This document shows, piece after piece, positions 1-7,897 of a stretch of DNA of 64,000 bases. The notes beneath the pieces were generated by a model. The model saw only the letters and a list, made by a program, of their open reading frames with translations. It was not told the origin of the DNA and did not search any database. Both the position numbers and the translations under genes were made by a program. The DNA comes from Paenibacillus albus (GTDB lineage Bacteria; Bacillota; Bacilli; Paenibacillales; Paenibacillaceae), in the NCBI RefSeq assembly GCF_003952225.1, contig NZ_CP034437.1, positions 4,788,501 through 4,852,500 on the forward strand, written 5' to 3'. Every line of letters begins with the position of its first letter. The first letter of the stretch is position 1.

Positions 1-689
1 ATTGACGAAACCCAGATGAGCCCTCCCTCCATAAGCACGAAGAGCCATTGCGGCACGGCATGCACATAAGTGCTTTCTACGCTCGAACCGTTAATAACGA
101 AGCCTGTGAAGACTGGTATCTGCCAGCCACCATAGCCAAATACTGCGCCTGATATAAGATAACAGAGAATGGCGCTCGCGACAACGGTTAATGAAACATA
201 AAAGGTGAGCGCGATGAGCTTGCTAAATAGGATTTTCCATCTTCGGACAGGTCTTGTCAGCAGCATCTTGATCGTCCCCGTTGAACGTTCTCCTGAGACA
301 AGGTCTGACGCAACGGCAAGAACGAGCAGCGGATAGAACAGCGTCACCGCATTCGACATGAAGCTGCGAGTGAATGTAACGCCATTGGGCGAATTCGGAT
401 TGACGTCGTGATCCAGGTAGTATTGAAGCTGCTGAACCGCAATTCGGCGCTGACGCTTCCACTCCTCCGGAATCCGGTCGCTTGAAAGCATATTCTGATA
501 TTCATTTATTTGTTGAACGAGCTGATTGCGCCAATCGTTGAAGTTCTTCTTATTTGTTTCCGCAATTTTCATTTGGGCATACGTAAAAATCGGAATAAGG
601 ACGAGAAGCACGAGGAGCACAACGAAAAACCGCTTCTTCTTCCATACCTTGAGCGTCTCATTCTGTATGAGCGGGAGCAGACTATCCAA
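1..689 (-). CDS. ABC-2 type transporter permease subunit (partial, 3' end outside window)
   Basis: Membrane permease partner of the ATPase gene just upstream. The reading frame runs off the left edge of the window, so the C-terminus is missing. The N-terminus starts with a short basic segment followed by a strongly hydrophobic helix (FFVVLLVLLVLIPIF), then a soluble loop of about 100 residues. After that come the sequence DLVSGERSTGTIKMLL, characteristic of ABC-2 permeases, and further hydrophobic helices. I chose the TTG start at 689 because a GGAGG lies 9 nt upstream inside the end of the ATPase gene; a GTG three codons earlier (698) abuts that site too closely. Start and stop of the two genes overlap, which implies translational coupling. 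The substrate cannot be told from sequence; bacitracin-like peptides or lipids are typical for this family. Confidence 0.85.
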   Translation of the reverse strand, partial: MDSLLPLIQNETLKVWKKKRFFVVLLVLLVLIPIFTYAQMKIAETNKKNFNDWRNQLVQQINEYQNMLSSDRIPEEWKRQRRIAVQQLQYYLDHDVNPNSPNGVTFTRSFMSNAVTLFYPLLVLAVASDLVSGERSTGTIKMLLTRPVRRWKILFSKLIALTFYVSLTVVASAILCYLISGAVFGYGGWQIPVFTGFVINGSSVESTYVHAVPQWLFVLMEGGLIWVSS

Positions 690-1656
690 TGCTTTCACCC
701 TCCGTCATTTGCAAAAATAATTCTTCGAGCGTTGGTGCAACTTTCTGCACCGACAAGACGCCGATGCCTGCGTGGACTGCCTTCTCAACGATCGCGGCGA
801 TCCGGTCAATATTCATCGTCGTAATAATAGGATCCGTCATGCTTGCAATGATGCTCTCATCAATGTGGTGCTCGTCATGACCGATTATCTTCATGCCTGG
901 CTCACCGTTCAGCAGCGCTCTGCCCGCTTCCGGTTGATCGAACTGCCACAGCACATAATTGCCCGCCTGACTCACCAGTTCATCCACTGTGCCGACTGCC
1001 AGCACCTCGCCATGGCTGATGATCGCAACCCGGTCGCACATGAGCTGGATTTCGCTCAGCAGGTGACTGGAGATGAACAAGCTCATCCCTTGATCAGCCA
1101 GCATGCGCACGAACTCGCGGAGCTCCTTGATCCCCTTCGGGTCAAGTCCGTTCGTCGGTTCATCGAGGATGAGCAGCTTCGGACGCCCTAGAAGTGCTTG
1201 AGCAATGCCGAGTCGCTGCCTCATGCCTAACGAGTATGTCTTCACTTTATCGTGAATGCGCTGCTGCATGCTGACGATCTCGACAACCTCGGCAATTCTT
1301 TTCACATCAATCCCTTTTTGCATCCGGGCAAAATGCTCAAGATTCTCCCATCCCGTCATGTAGCTGTAAACCTCGGGATTCTCAACGATACATCCAATAT
1401 TTCGAAGCGCTTGCTCAGGGTCCCGCTGCACGTCATGGCCGCATATGCGAATGACGCCGGAGGTCGGCTTAATAAGGTCGACAAGCATACGGATCGTCGT
1501 CGTCTTGCCAGAACCATTCGGACCGAGAAAACCGAAGATTTCACCCTGTCTGACGTCGAAGGAGACATTTTTAATAATCATTTTGCCGCTAATCCGCTTC
1601 TTTACATCCTGCACGAAAAGCACGATATCATCCGTTACTGCTGCACTTGTGCGCAT
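682..1656 (-). CDS. ABC transporter ATP-binding protein, BcrA/YhaQ-like
   Basis: Cytoplasmic ATPase of an ABC-2 type transporter. Near the N-terminus are a Walker A (GPNGSGKTT) and then an ABC signature of the LGMRQRLGIA type, a Walker B (LLILDEPTNGLDP) and the H-loop (SSHLLSE). The last 100 residues form the extra C-terminal domain found in BcrA/CcmA-like ATPases. The length of 324 residues is normal. A TAGGAG site lies 9 nt before the ATG at 1656. The gene follows the SGNH hydrolase by 12 bp and overlaps the permease, so the three look co-transcribed. A role in drug or antimicrobial-peptide export is an inference from the family. Confidence 0.9.
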   Translation of the reverse strand: MRTSAAVTDDIVLFVQDVKKRISGKMIIKNVSFDVRQGEIFGFLGPNGSGKTTTIRMLVDLIKPTSGVIRICGHDVQRDPEQALRNIGCIVENPEVYSYMTGWENLEHFARMQKGIDVKRIAEVVEIVSMQQRIHDKVKTYSLGMRQRLGIAQALLGRPKLLILDEPTNGLDPKGIKELREFVRMLADQGMSLFISSHLLSEIQLMCDRVAIISHGEVLAVGTVDELVSQAGNYVLWQFDQPEAGRALLNGEPGMKIIGHDEHHIDESIIASMTDPIITTMNIDRIAAIVEKAVHAGIGVLSVQKVAPTLEELFLQMTEGESIG

Positions 1657-1668
1657 AGGCTTGCACTC

Positions 1669-2499
1669 CTACTCGAGAGATTGTACGATTCGCTCCGCGA
1701 TTTGCCCATAACCGTCATGGTTGGGGTGAAAATGATCATTCGATAAATAAGTGCCAATCGTCCGCTCGAACAGATCAAACGTCGGAACCATCGTCATATT
1801 CGGATATTGATGCATAATGGTGTACGCTTCCTCGTTCCACTTCTGCACTTGCAGGCTGCCATCACGTAAATCTTTAAGATCGAAGAACGGATTATAAAGA
1901 CCGGCATACACGACTTGTGCGTTCGGATTAATGTCATGCAGCAGCCGCACTACCTTCGTGAATCGTTCCATTCCTTTTGGCAGCTCTGCTTTCACCTGAT
2001 CGAGGCTAATATCGCCTGTCGCTTGATTCGTATCTTGACCGGACGCAATTTGGAACAAATCATTGCCGCCAATGGTGAAGACGATTAAATTTGCTTGCTG
2101 CAGCGAATAGCGATAGCCTTTGTCCGTACTTAACAGATGTGCAAGCTGATCTGCTCGCAGTCCATTCAGCGCTAAATTGTTGCCGAGCTTCACCGGAATC
2201 GCGGGATATTTGGCCTTTAACAGCTCGACTACCTGCTTCACATAACCCTGCCCTGTAGCATCGCCGGTCCCCTTCGTCAAGGAGTCGCCAATTGCAGCAA
2301 TCGTGATCTGTTTGCTCTGGCTTAATGGGGACTTCGTACTAGGAGCAGTCTCGGCAGCAGGTTTGCCTTCGTATGTGGATGCCTCAGGCGCAATCATATC
2401 TTTGACAGCATAGCCGAAGCCAGCAAGCAGTACTGCGGTCGATACCAATGCGCTTATGCCGATCGTCCTCCAAAGCAAGTTTGATGATGTCCTTGTCAT
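1669..2499 (-). CDS. SGNH/GDSL-type hydrolase, membrane-anchored or secreted
   Basis: Probable extracellular esterase or lipase of the SGNH family. An N-terminal hydrophobic segment after a few basic residues suggests a signal anchor. Block I is AIGDSLTKGTGD with the nucleophile Ser, block III contains GGNDLF, and block V near the C-terminus is NDHFHPN with the catalytic Asp and His. I set the start at 2499 (MTRTSSN) because AAAGGAG lies 11 nt upstream; a longer frame from 2526 has no comparable site. The gene precedes the ABC transporter pair by only 12 bp. A true substrate cannot be inferred. Confidence 0.85.
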   Translation of the reverse strand: MTRTSSNLLWRTIGISALVSTAVLLAGFGYAVKDMIAPEASTYEGKPAAETAPSTKSPLSQSKQITIAAIGDSLTKGTGDATGQGYVKQVVELLKAKYPAIPVKLGNNLALNGLRADQLAHLLSTDKGYRYSLQQANLIVFTIGGNDLFQIASGQDTNQATGDISLDQVKAELPKGMERFTKVVRLLHDINPNAQVVYAGLYNPFFDLKDLRDGSLQVQKWNEEAYTIMHQYPNMTMVPTFDLFERTIGTYLSNDHFHPNHDGYGQIAERIVQSLE

Positions 2500-2635
2500 C
2501 GATTCAGCAGCTCCTTTCTCTCTCATTCTACAAACTTCACAATTCCTTTAAAAACTCGTTTTCTTCTTAAAGTAATGCTTTCGGGATCAATTTGCAAATT
2601 TCCCCAAAGAAACCATGTTGAAAGTGGTTTGACTA

Positions 2636-2665
2636 GAAAAAGAGCCGGCGCATCTGCGCCAGCTC
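2636..2665 (-). terminator. Rho-independent terminator of purT
   Basis: Read on the minus strand, a GC-rich hairpin with arms GAGCTGGCGCA and TGCGCCGGCTC is followed by a run of five T. It starts about 12 bp after the purT stop codon. Confidence 0.85.
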
Positions 2666-2676
2666 CTTTAAGGAGA

Positions 2677-3855
2677 CTACTCGTATGAAATATGAAGCAG
2701 CTCAGCCGCTTGCTTCGCAACCTGACGCGCCTCGTCTACGGAATCCGCAGAGCTCATTGCTACTGCCATTCGGCGGCCTGGCTTCGTCACCGGCTTGCCG
2801 AAGACGCGTACTTGCGTATTGGGCAGCGCAAGCGCTTCTTTCACCCCACCGATAAGGAATTTCTCCGAATCACGGTCTGCCTTGAGCGTATACGTCGCGC
2901 CAGGCGTCAGCAAGCGAATGGTCGGCACAGGGAAGCCGAGAATCGCGCGTGCGTGCAGCGCAAATTCGGACAGATCCTGCGTCACCATTGTGACCATGCC
3001 TGTATCATGCGGACGCGGCGATACCTCGCTGAACAGCACGCCTTCCTTGGTCAGGAACAATTCCACGCCATAGATGCCATAGCCGCCAAGCTCCTCTGTA
3101 ACGGCGCGTGCAATCTCCTGCGCTTCCTCGATCTGCTGCTGCGTCATCTCATGCGGCTGCCACGATTCGATGTAATCGCCGTCCTTCTGCACATGCCCGA
3201 TCGGTGCACAGAACGTCGTACCCGACGATGAACGAACCGTCAGCAGCGTAATTTCCGATTCAAAATGAACGAAGCCCTCGACGATAACGCGCGCTTTCTT
3301 AGCACGTCCGCCATCCATCGCATATTGCCAGCAGCTATCTGCATCGGCCTCCGTCTTGCAGACGCTCTGCCCTTTGCCGGACGAGCTCATAATCGGCTTA
3401 ATGACGCAAGGCGTGCCAAGCTCCGCAACTGCTGCTTTGAGCTCTTCAAGCGTATCTGCGAAACGGTACGGCGCGGTTGGCAGCTGCAGCGTCTCGGCAG
3501 CAAGACGGCGAATGCCTTCACGGTCCATGGTAAGCAGCGCAGCACGCGCTGTAGGAATGACGCGGAAGCCTTCTTGTTCCAGCTCGACAAGCGCGCTTGT
3601 TGCGATCGCTTCGATCTCAGGAACGATGTAGTCAGGCTTCTCCTTCTCAATAAGCTCGCGAAGCGCAGCTGGATCAAGCATGTCAATGACGTACGAACGG
3701 TGCGCAACCTGCATGGCCGGCGCATTGTCGTAACGATCGACAGCGATCGTCTCTATGCCGAAGCGCTGTGCTTCAATGATGACTTCTTTGCCAAGCTCAC
3801 CGGAGCCGAGCAGCATAATTTTGCGAGCGTTAGAAGAGAGCGGTGATCCATACAT
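2677..3855 (-). CDS. purT: Formate-dependent phosphoribosylglycinamide formyltransferase (GAR transformylase 2)
   Basis: Makes formyl-GAR from GAR, formate and ATP in purine biosynthesis, bypassing the folate-dependent PurN step. The N-terminal nucleotide-binding motif [11 protein letters not shown], the segment PEIEAIAT, and the ATP-grasp motifs MSSSGKGQS and [14 protein letters not shown] match PurT closely. With the start at 3855 the protein has 392 residues, the same length as E. coli PurT, and its N-terminus aligns with that protein. An in-frame extension to 3921 is less likely. The AGGAGG site before this start is 12 nt away and lies inside a large hairpin (see separate entry). The gene stands 69 bp after the ABC exporter pair and apart from other pur genes. 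Confidence 0.95.
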   Translation of the reverse strand: MYGSPLSSNARKIMLLGSGELGKEVIIEAQRFGIETIAVDRYDNAPAMQVAHRSYVIDMLDPAALRELIEKEKPDYIVPEIEAIATSALVELEQEGFRVIPTARAALLTMDREGIRRLAAETLQLPTAPYRFADTLEELKAAVAELGTPCVIKPIMSSSGKGQSVCKTEADADSCWQYAMDGGRAKKARVIVEGFVHFESEITLLTVRSSSGTTFCAPIGHVQKDGDYIESWQPHEMTQQQIEEAQEIARAVTEELGGYGIYGVELFLTKEGVLFSEVSPRPHDTGMVTMVTQDLSEFALHARAILGFPVPTIRLLTPGATYTLKADRDSEKFLIGGVKEALALPNTQVRVFGKPVTKPGRRMAVAMSSADSVDEARQVAKQAAELLHISYE

Positions 3856-3860
3856 AAAAG

Positions 3861-3909
3861 GAAAGAACCTCCTGGAAGAAATGTTTTCTTCCATTGTGGA
3901 GGTTCTTTC
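3861..3909 (-). promoter_or_regulatory. Long inverted repeat containing the purT ribosome binding site
   Basis: Arms GAAAGAACCTCC (3861-3872) and GGAGGTTCTTTC (3898-3909) are perfect complements. An inner pair, TGGAAGAAA and TTTCTTCCA, extends the stem to 21 bp with a 3-nt loop and a 4-nt bulge. In purT mRNA the AGGAGG upstream of the start at 3855 is inside the stem, so folding would hide the Shine-Dalgarno sequence. A weak T-rich stretch follows, so an attenuator or leaky terminator after the ABC exporter is the alternative reading. Confidence 0.6.
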
Positions 3910-3924
3910 GCGAAAAATCAAGAA

Positions 3925-5763
3925 TTATGCCGATAAAAAGCGGTACTGAGCTTCAATAAGACCATTATAGGTGCCCTGCTCGCGAATGAGCTCGTCATGG
4001 CTGCCTTGCTCGACAATTTGACCGTGATCGAGCACGACGATGCGATCTGCATTACGGATCGTGGATAGACGATGTGCTACGATGAAGGACGTACGGCCCT
4101 TCAGCAGCTTCTTCAGCGCCTCCTGAATCTTCAGCTCCGTTTCGGTATCAATGCTCGCTGTCGCTTCATCGAGAATGAGAACCCGAGGATCTGCAAGCAA
4201 TGCTCTTGCGAAGGACAACAGCTGGCGCTGTCCCATCGAGAGACTGTTGCCTCGCTCCTGCACTTCGGTGTCGTAGCCGTCAGGCAAGCTCATAATGAAA
4301 TCATGAGCATCGACAGCCGTTGCTGCTTTCACAATTTCATCATCTGTAGCGCTAAGCCGACCGAACCGAATATTTTCCCGAATCGTTCCTGAGAAAATAA
4401 ACGTATCCTGCAGCACGACGCCGACCTGCGAACGCAAGCTCTCAATGCTTACATTACGAATGTCGATGCCGTCGATGCGCACAGCCCCTTGAACGGGGTC
4501 GTAGAACCGGCAGAGCAGGTTCATGATCGTACTCTTGCCAGAGCCGGTGTGACCGACGAGCGCGATGGTCTGGCCTGCCTGCACATCAAGGCTGATGCCG
4601 CGAAGCGCCGGTCTCCCCTTCTCATATTCGAAAATAATCGAATCGAAGGAAACATCCCCGCGAATGCGCGGAAGCTCTGCCGCATCTTCAAGCTCGCCAA
4701 CCGTTGGCTGCTCATCAATAAATTCGAAGATCCGCTCGGAAGAGGCCATAGCAACAAGCAGTTGAGCGTACATTTGGCCCAAACGGTTGATCGGGTCCCA
4801 GAAGTTGCCCACGTAGTTCGCGAAGCCGACGAGCACACCGACTGTAATTTCATCGGCTTGAATGAGATGCGCACCGTACCAGAACAGGATGAGCGTGCCG
4901 ACTGCTGACGTAACTTCAATAATGGGACCGAACATTTGGTTCATCGCCGAAGCTTTGTTCCACGCTTTAATATTCGTGCCATTAACGCCTGTGAAGAAGC
5001 TGAAGTTCGCTTTCTCCTGCGTATAGGCTTGGGTCACGCGCATCCCTTGAATGCTCTCGTTCAAGTGCGCGTTAATACGCGACTGTTTCATCCGAACATC
5101 CTGCCAAGCAAAACGAATCCGCTTGCGCAGCTTAGTCGAGACAAAGAACATGAGCGGAACGGTAATCATAATCGCAAGGCCAAGCTTCCAGTTCCACAGA
5201 AGCAGGATGATCACGATACCGACAAGCTGAATGCAATCCATCAGCAAGTTGACGACACCGTTCGTAAACAGATCCTGCAGCGCGTTTACATCGTTCGTTA
5301 CACGTACGAGTACGGAGCCTGCCGGACGTTTATCGAAGAAACGGAACGAAAGCTTCTGAATATGCTTGAACAAATCTGCCCGCAGATCATAGATGACCTG
5401 CTGCCCGATGATATTCGTGTACTTAATCCGGTACGTGTTAGCTGCCCATTGAATAATATAGAGAGCAAGCATCAATCCAGCATACAGATAAAGCTTCGAG
5501 AGACTCGCAGCTCCTCCGTCCTTCGGCTGTATCGCTTGGTCAATCGCCATAATAATAATGGCTGGTATCGCGAGCCGCGTTAGCGTGCCGAGCACCATCG
5601 TAATGATGATGACCGGCAGCAGTTGCTTGCGGTAAGGCTTCATATAGGTGAACAGCCTTGCTACTTGCGCCCAGTTAAACGGTTTCTCGATCGCTTCGTC
5701 ATCCTTGTAGATGAACCGTTCATGGCTCGCGCGCGGCTGCCCTTTTTGCTGCTGCTCACTCAC
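3925..5763 (-). CDS. Heterodimeric ABC exporter, catalytic half-transporter
   Basis: One half of a multidrug-type ABC exporter. Residues 1-340 carry a six-helix membrane domain, with the nucleotide-binding domain behind. Walker A is GHTGSGKST (residues 404-412) and Walker B LILDEATASID keeps the catalytic Glu (residue 533). The signature is the non-canonical LSMGQ (508-512). The partner gene upstream has the reverse pattern, so this protein supplies the competent Walker B in the heterodimer. The GTG start overlaps the partner's TGA by four bases (GTGA), which couples translation. It resembles the YheI/YheH and YknU/YknV pairs; I cannot decide which, and the substrate is unknown. Confidence 0.92.
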   Translation of the reverse strand: MSEQQQKGQPRASHERFIYKDDEAIEKPFNWAQVARLFTYMKPYRKQLLPVIIITMVLGTLTRLAIPAIIIMAIDQAIQPKDGGAASLSKLYLYAGLMLALYIIQWAANTYRIKYTNIIGQQVIYDLRADLFKHIQKLSFRFFDKRPAGSVLVRVTNDVNALQDLFTNGVVNLLMDCIQLVGIVIILLLWNWKLGLAIMITVPLMFFVSTKLRKRIRFAWQDVRMKQSRINAHLNESIQGMRVTQAYTQEKANFSFFTGVNGTNIKAWNKASAMNQMFGPIIEVTSAVGTLILFWYGAHLIQADEITVGVLVGFANYVGNFWDPINRLGQMYAQLLVAMASSERIFEFIDEQPTVGELEDAAELPRIRGDVSFDSIIFEYEKGRPALRGISLDVQAGQTIALVGHTGSGKSTIMNLLCRFYDPVQGAVRIDGIDIRNVSIESLRSQVGVVLQDTFIFSGTIRENIRFGRLSATDDEIVKAATAVDAHDFIMSLPDGYDTEVQERGNSLSMGQRQLLSFARALLADPRVLILDEATASIDTETELKIQEALKKLLKGRTSFIVAHRLSTIRNADRIVVLDHGQIVEQGSHDELIREQGTYNGLIEAQYRFLSA

Positions 5764-7550
5764 TGTGCGACCCTTCTTTCTACTTGCAAATTCGGATTAG
5801 CCGTGCTGGGACGATCTGCATATTGAATGTTATAAGTATCTAGATAAGGTCCTTCTTTGGCGATCAGCTGCTCATGCTGACCTCGCTGTACAACATTTCC
5901 TTTATCAAGGACGATAATTTCGTCCGCATGGCGAAGCGAAGAGATCCGATGTGCAATGATGAACGTTGTGCGGCCTGCCATTAGCTCACTAAAGCCGGCT
6001 TGAATCTCGTGCTCCGTCTCCATGTCGACAGCGCTGGTCGCATCGTCGAGAATGAGAATGCGCGGATTCTTGATCAATGCGCGAGCAATGGCGATCCGCT
6101 GCTTTTGACCACCTGAGAGACCCATACCGCGTTCGCCGACAATCGTGTCGTAGCCTTCGGGCAGCTCCATAATAAAGTCATGGGCTTTCGAGAGCTTAGC
6201 CGCTTTGATAATCTCATCCATACTTACATTCTTCATTGCATAACCGATATTATCTCGGATGGAGCAAGAGAACAGGAAGGTTTCTTGGAAGACGGTCGCG
6301 ATCTGTGAACGCAAGCTTTCAATCGAGACGTCCCGAATATCCGTACCATCCAGCGTAATCGAGCCGGTCTTCACATTATAAGCGCGCATCAGCAGCTGAA
6401 TAATGGTTGATTTGCCTGAACCTGTAGCCCCAAGCAGACCGATAACCATGCCCGGCTTCGCGTCCAGGTTGACGTTCGTAATCGCAGGCGCTTTGTCCGC
6501 GAAGTTGAACGTGACGTTATGGAATTCGATATGTCCGTTGACATTCTTCTCGTCCAGAACGATCGCATTTTCGACATCTTTCACGTGTACATACTCGTTC
6601 AACAGCTCAACAAGACGTTCCCCGGAGGCTTTGGCCTGCGTAAAGTTGTTAATGAGGAAGCCCATCGACCACATCGGACCGATGATATACCACAGCATGC
6701 TGAAAAATGCGACCATTTGCCCAAGCGTGATGGATCCCCGAATGACGAGCGTACCGCCTGCGACAAGAAGGATAACCGCACAAAGCGATGAAAGCAGCTC
6801 CATTACCGGAAAATATTTGCCCCAAAGTCCCGATGCAGCGATCTGATTCTGTTTGTACGAGTCGCTGCGGGCCGAAAACTTATCCATCTCGAACGATTCA
6901 CGAGCGAATGATTTTACGGTGCGAACGCCGGTAATGTTCTCTTGCACGGCCGTTGTCAGATGGCTCATCGCTTGGCGCATTTCGCGGAATGCCGGGTGAA
7001 TGAGCTTCTCGAACTTCAAGGCGATAAGGACGAGAGCCGGCATCGTAACAAGCGTAATGAGCGTTAGCTGCCAGTGAATCGAGAACATCATGGATGCACC
7101 GAAGACAACCATGAGAACCATGTTGAAAATTTGCGCAAAACCGAAACCGATGAAGTTGCGCACTGCTTCCAGATCGGCTGTAAGACGAGACATCAGGTCA
7201 CCGGTCTTCGCCGTGTCATAGTACTGGAAAGATAGCGATTGCAATTTCGTGTAACATGCGTTGCGCAGCCGGAACGCGACCCGGTTTCCGAGCCGTCCGC
7301 CGAAGAGACCGCTCAAGAATTGCAAACTGCCTTTAAGTGCTACGACCCCTACTACAGTTAATGAAAGTGCTGGTACGAGTTTAAAATCTCTTGGCTTGAT
7401 GACGTCGTCGATCAGAATTCTGAGCAAATTCGGATACACAAGCCCCAGCGCGGTGGCACAGATCAAACAGAAGATTGATGCAAACAGATTCCTCCGCTCG
7501 ACCCAGTAAAACTCTTTCAGTTGCCTAAAGACGTCCAATGGGTAACCCAC
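5760..7550 (-). CDS. Heterodimeric ABC exporter, half-transporter with degenerate Walker B
   Basis: Partner of the following ABC gene. The membrane domain covers roughly residues 15-310. Walker A is GATGSGKST (374-382), the signature is the canonical LSGGQ (478-482), and Walker B reads ILILDDATSAVD, with Asp in place of the catalytic Glu. That asymmetry is typical of heterodimeric exporters such as BmrCD, where one ATP site is degenerate. The start is uncertain: GTG at 7550 directly follows a GGGAG, whereas TTG at 7538 has that site 11 nt upstream and may be the true start. The gene follows a strong terminator, so it probably has its own promoter, but I could not identify it. Confidence 0.92.
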   Translation of the reverse strand: MGYPLDVFRQLKEFYWVERRNLFASIFCLICATALGLVYPNLLRILIDDVIKPRDFKLVPALSLTVVGVVALKGSLQFLSGLFGGRLGNRVAFRLRNACYTKLQSLSFQYYDTAKTGDLMSRLTADLEAVRNFIGFGFAQIFNMVLMVVFGASMMFSIHWQLTLITLVTMPALVLIALKFEKLIHPAFREMRQAMSHLTTAVQENITGVRTVKSFARESFEMDKFSARSDSYKQNQIAASGLWGKYFPVMELLSSLCAVILLVAGGTLVIRGSITLGQMVAFFSMLWYIIGPMWSMGFLINNFTQAKASGERLVELLNEYVHVKDVENAIVLDEKNVNGHIEFHNVTFNFADKAPAITNVNLDAKPGMVIGLLGATGSGKSTIIQLLMRAYNVKTGSITLDGTDIRDVSIESLRSQIATVFQETFLFSCSIRDNIGYAMKNVSMDEIIKAAKLSKAHDFIMELPEGYDTIVGERGMGLSGGQKQRIAIARALIKNPRILILDDATSAVDMETEHEIQAGFSELMAGRTTFIIAHRISSLRHADEIIVLDKGNVVQRGQHEQLIAKEGPYLDTYNIQYADRPSTANPNLQVERRVAQ

Positions 7551-7783
7551 TCCCTACAGCGTTTTTGTCTTTTTTATGAATATGAGTGAATATTAACAGC
7601 ATGAGTGCGGTACGGCAAACAGGGTGCTGGGGCATATAGTTGACAATTTTCGCTTACTCTTCCATCTCGATCAAAAGTAAGGGGGTATTCTCCTAAATCG
7701 TCTGAAATCACCCCAAATAAGTCCGTAATGCTCCGTTTTTGCACATTTGCCCGCTTTTTTGCATGATCTCATTGTATAAAAAT
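7551..7783. other. Intergenic spacer before the ABC exporter pair
   Basis: A gap of about 230 bp between the ABC exporter start and the dynamin terminator. It is AT-rich close to the gene. No open frame with a ribosome binding site, no riboswitch motif and no convincing -35/-10 pair was seen. Confidence 0.5.
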
Positions 7784-7833
7784 AAAGAAGCTTATACACG
7801 AATGCTGCCATTCGGGTGTATAAGCTTCTTTTT
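7784..7833 (-). terminator. Strong terminator hairpin downstream of the dynamin gene
   Basis: Arms of about 21 nt (AAAGAAGCTTATACAC... pairing with ...GTGTATAAGCTTCTTT) enclose a small loop. On the minus strand the hairpin is followed by CTTTATTTTTAT. The T-rich flank on the plus side could also stop opposite transcription. Confidence 0.85.
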
Positions 7834-7897
7834 GATTATTTATACAGTTTAGAACTTGGCAGCCATGCGCTAGGCGGAGATGGCTAGATAGGAAACA

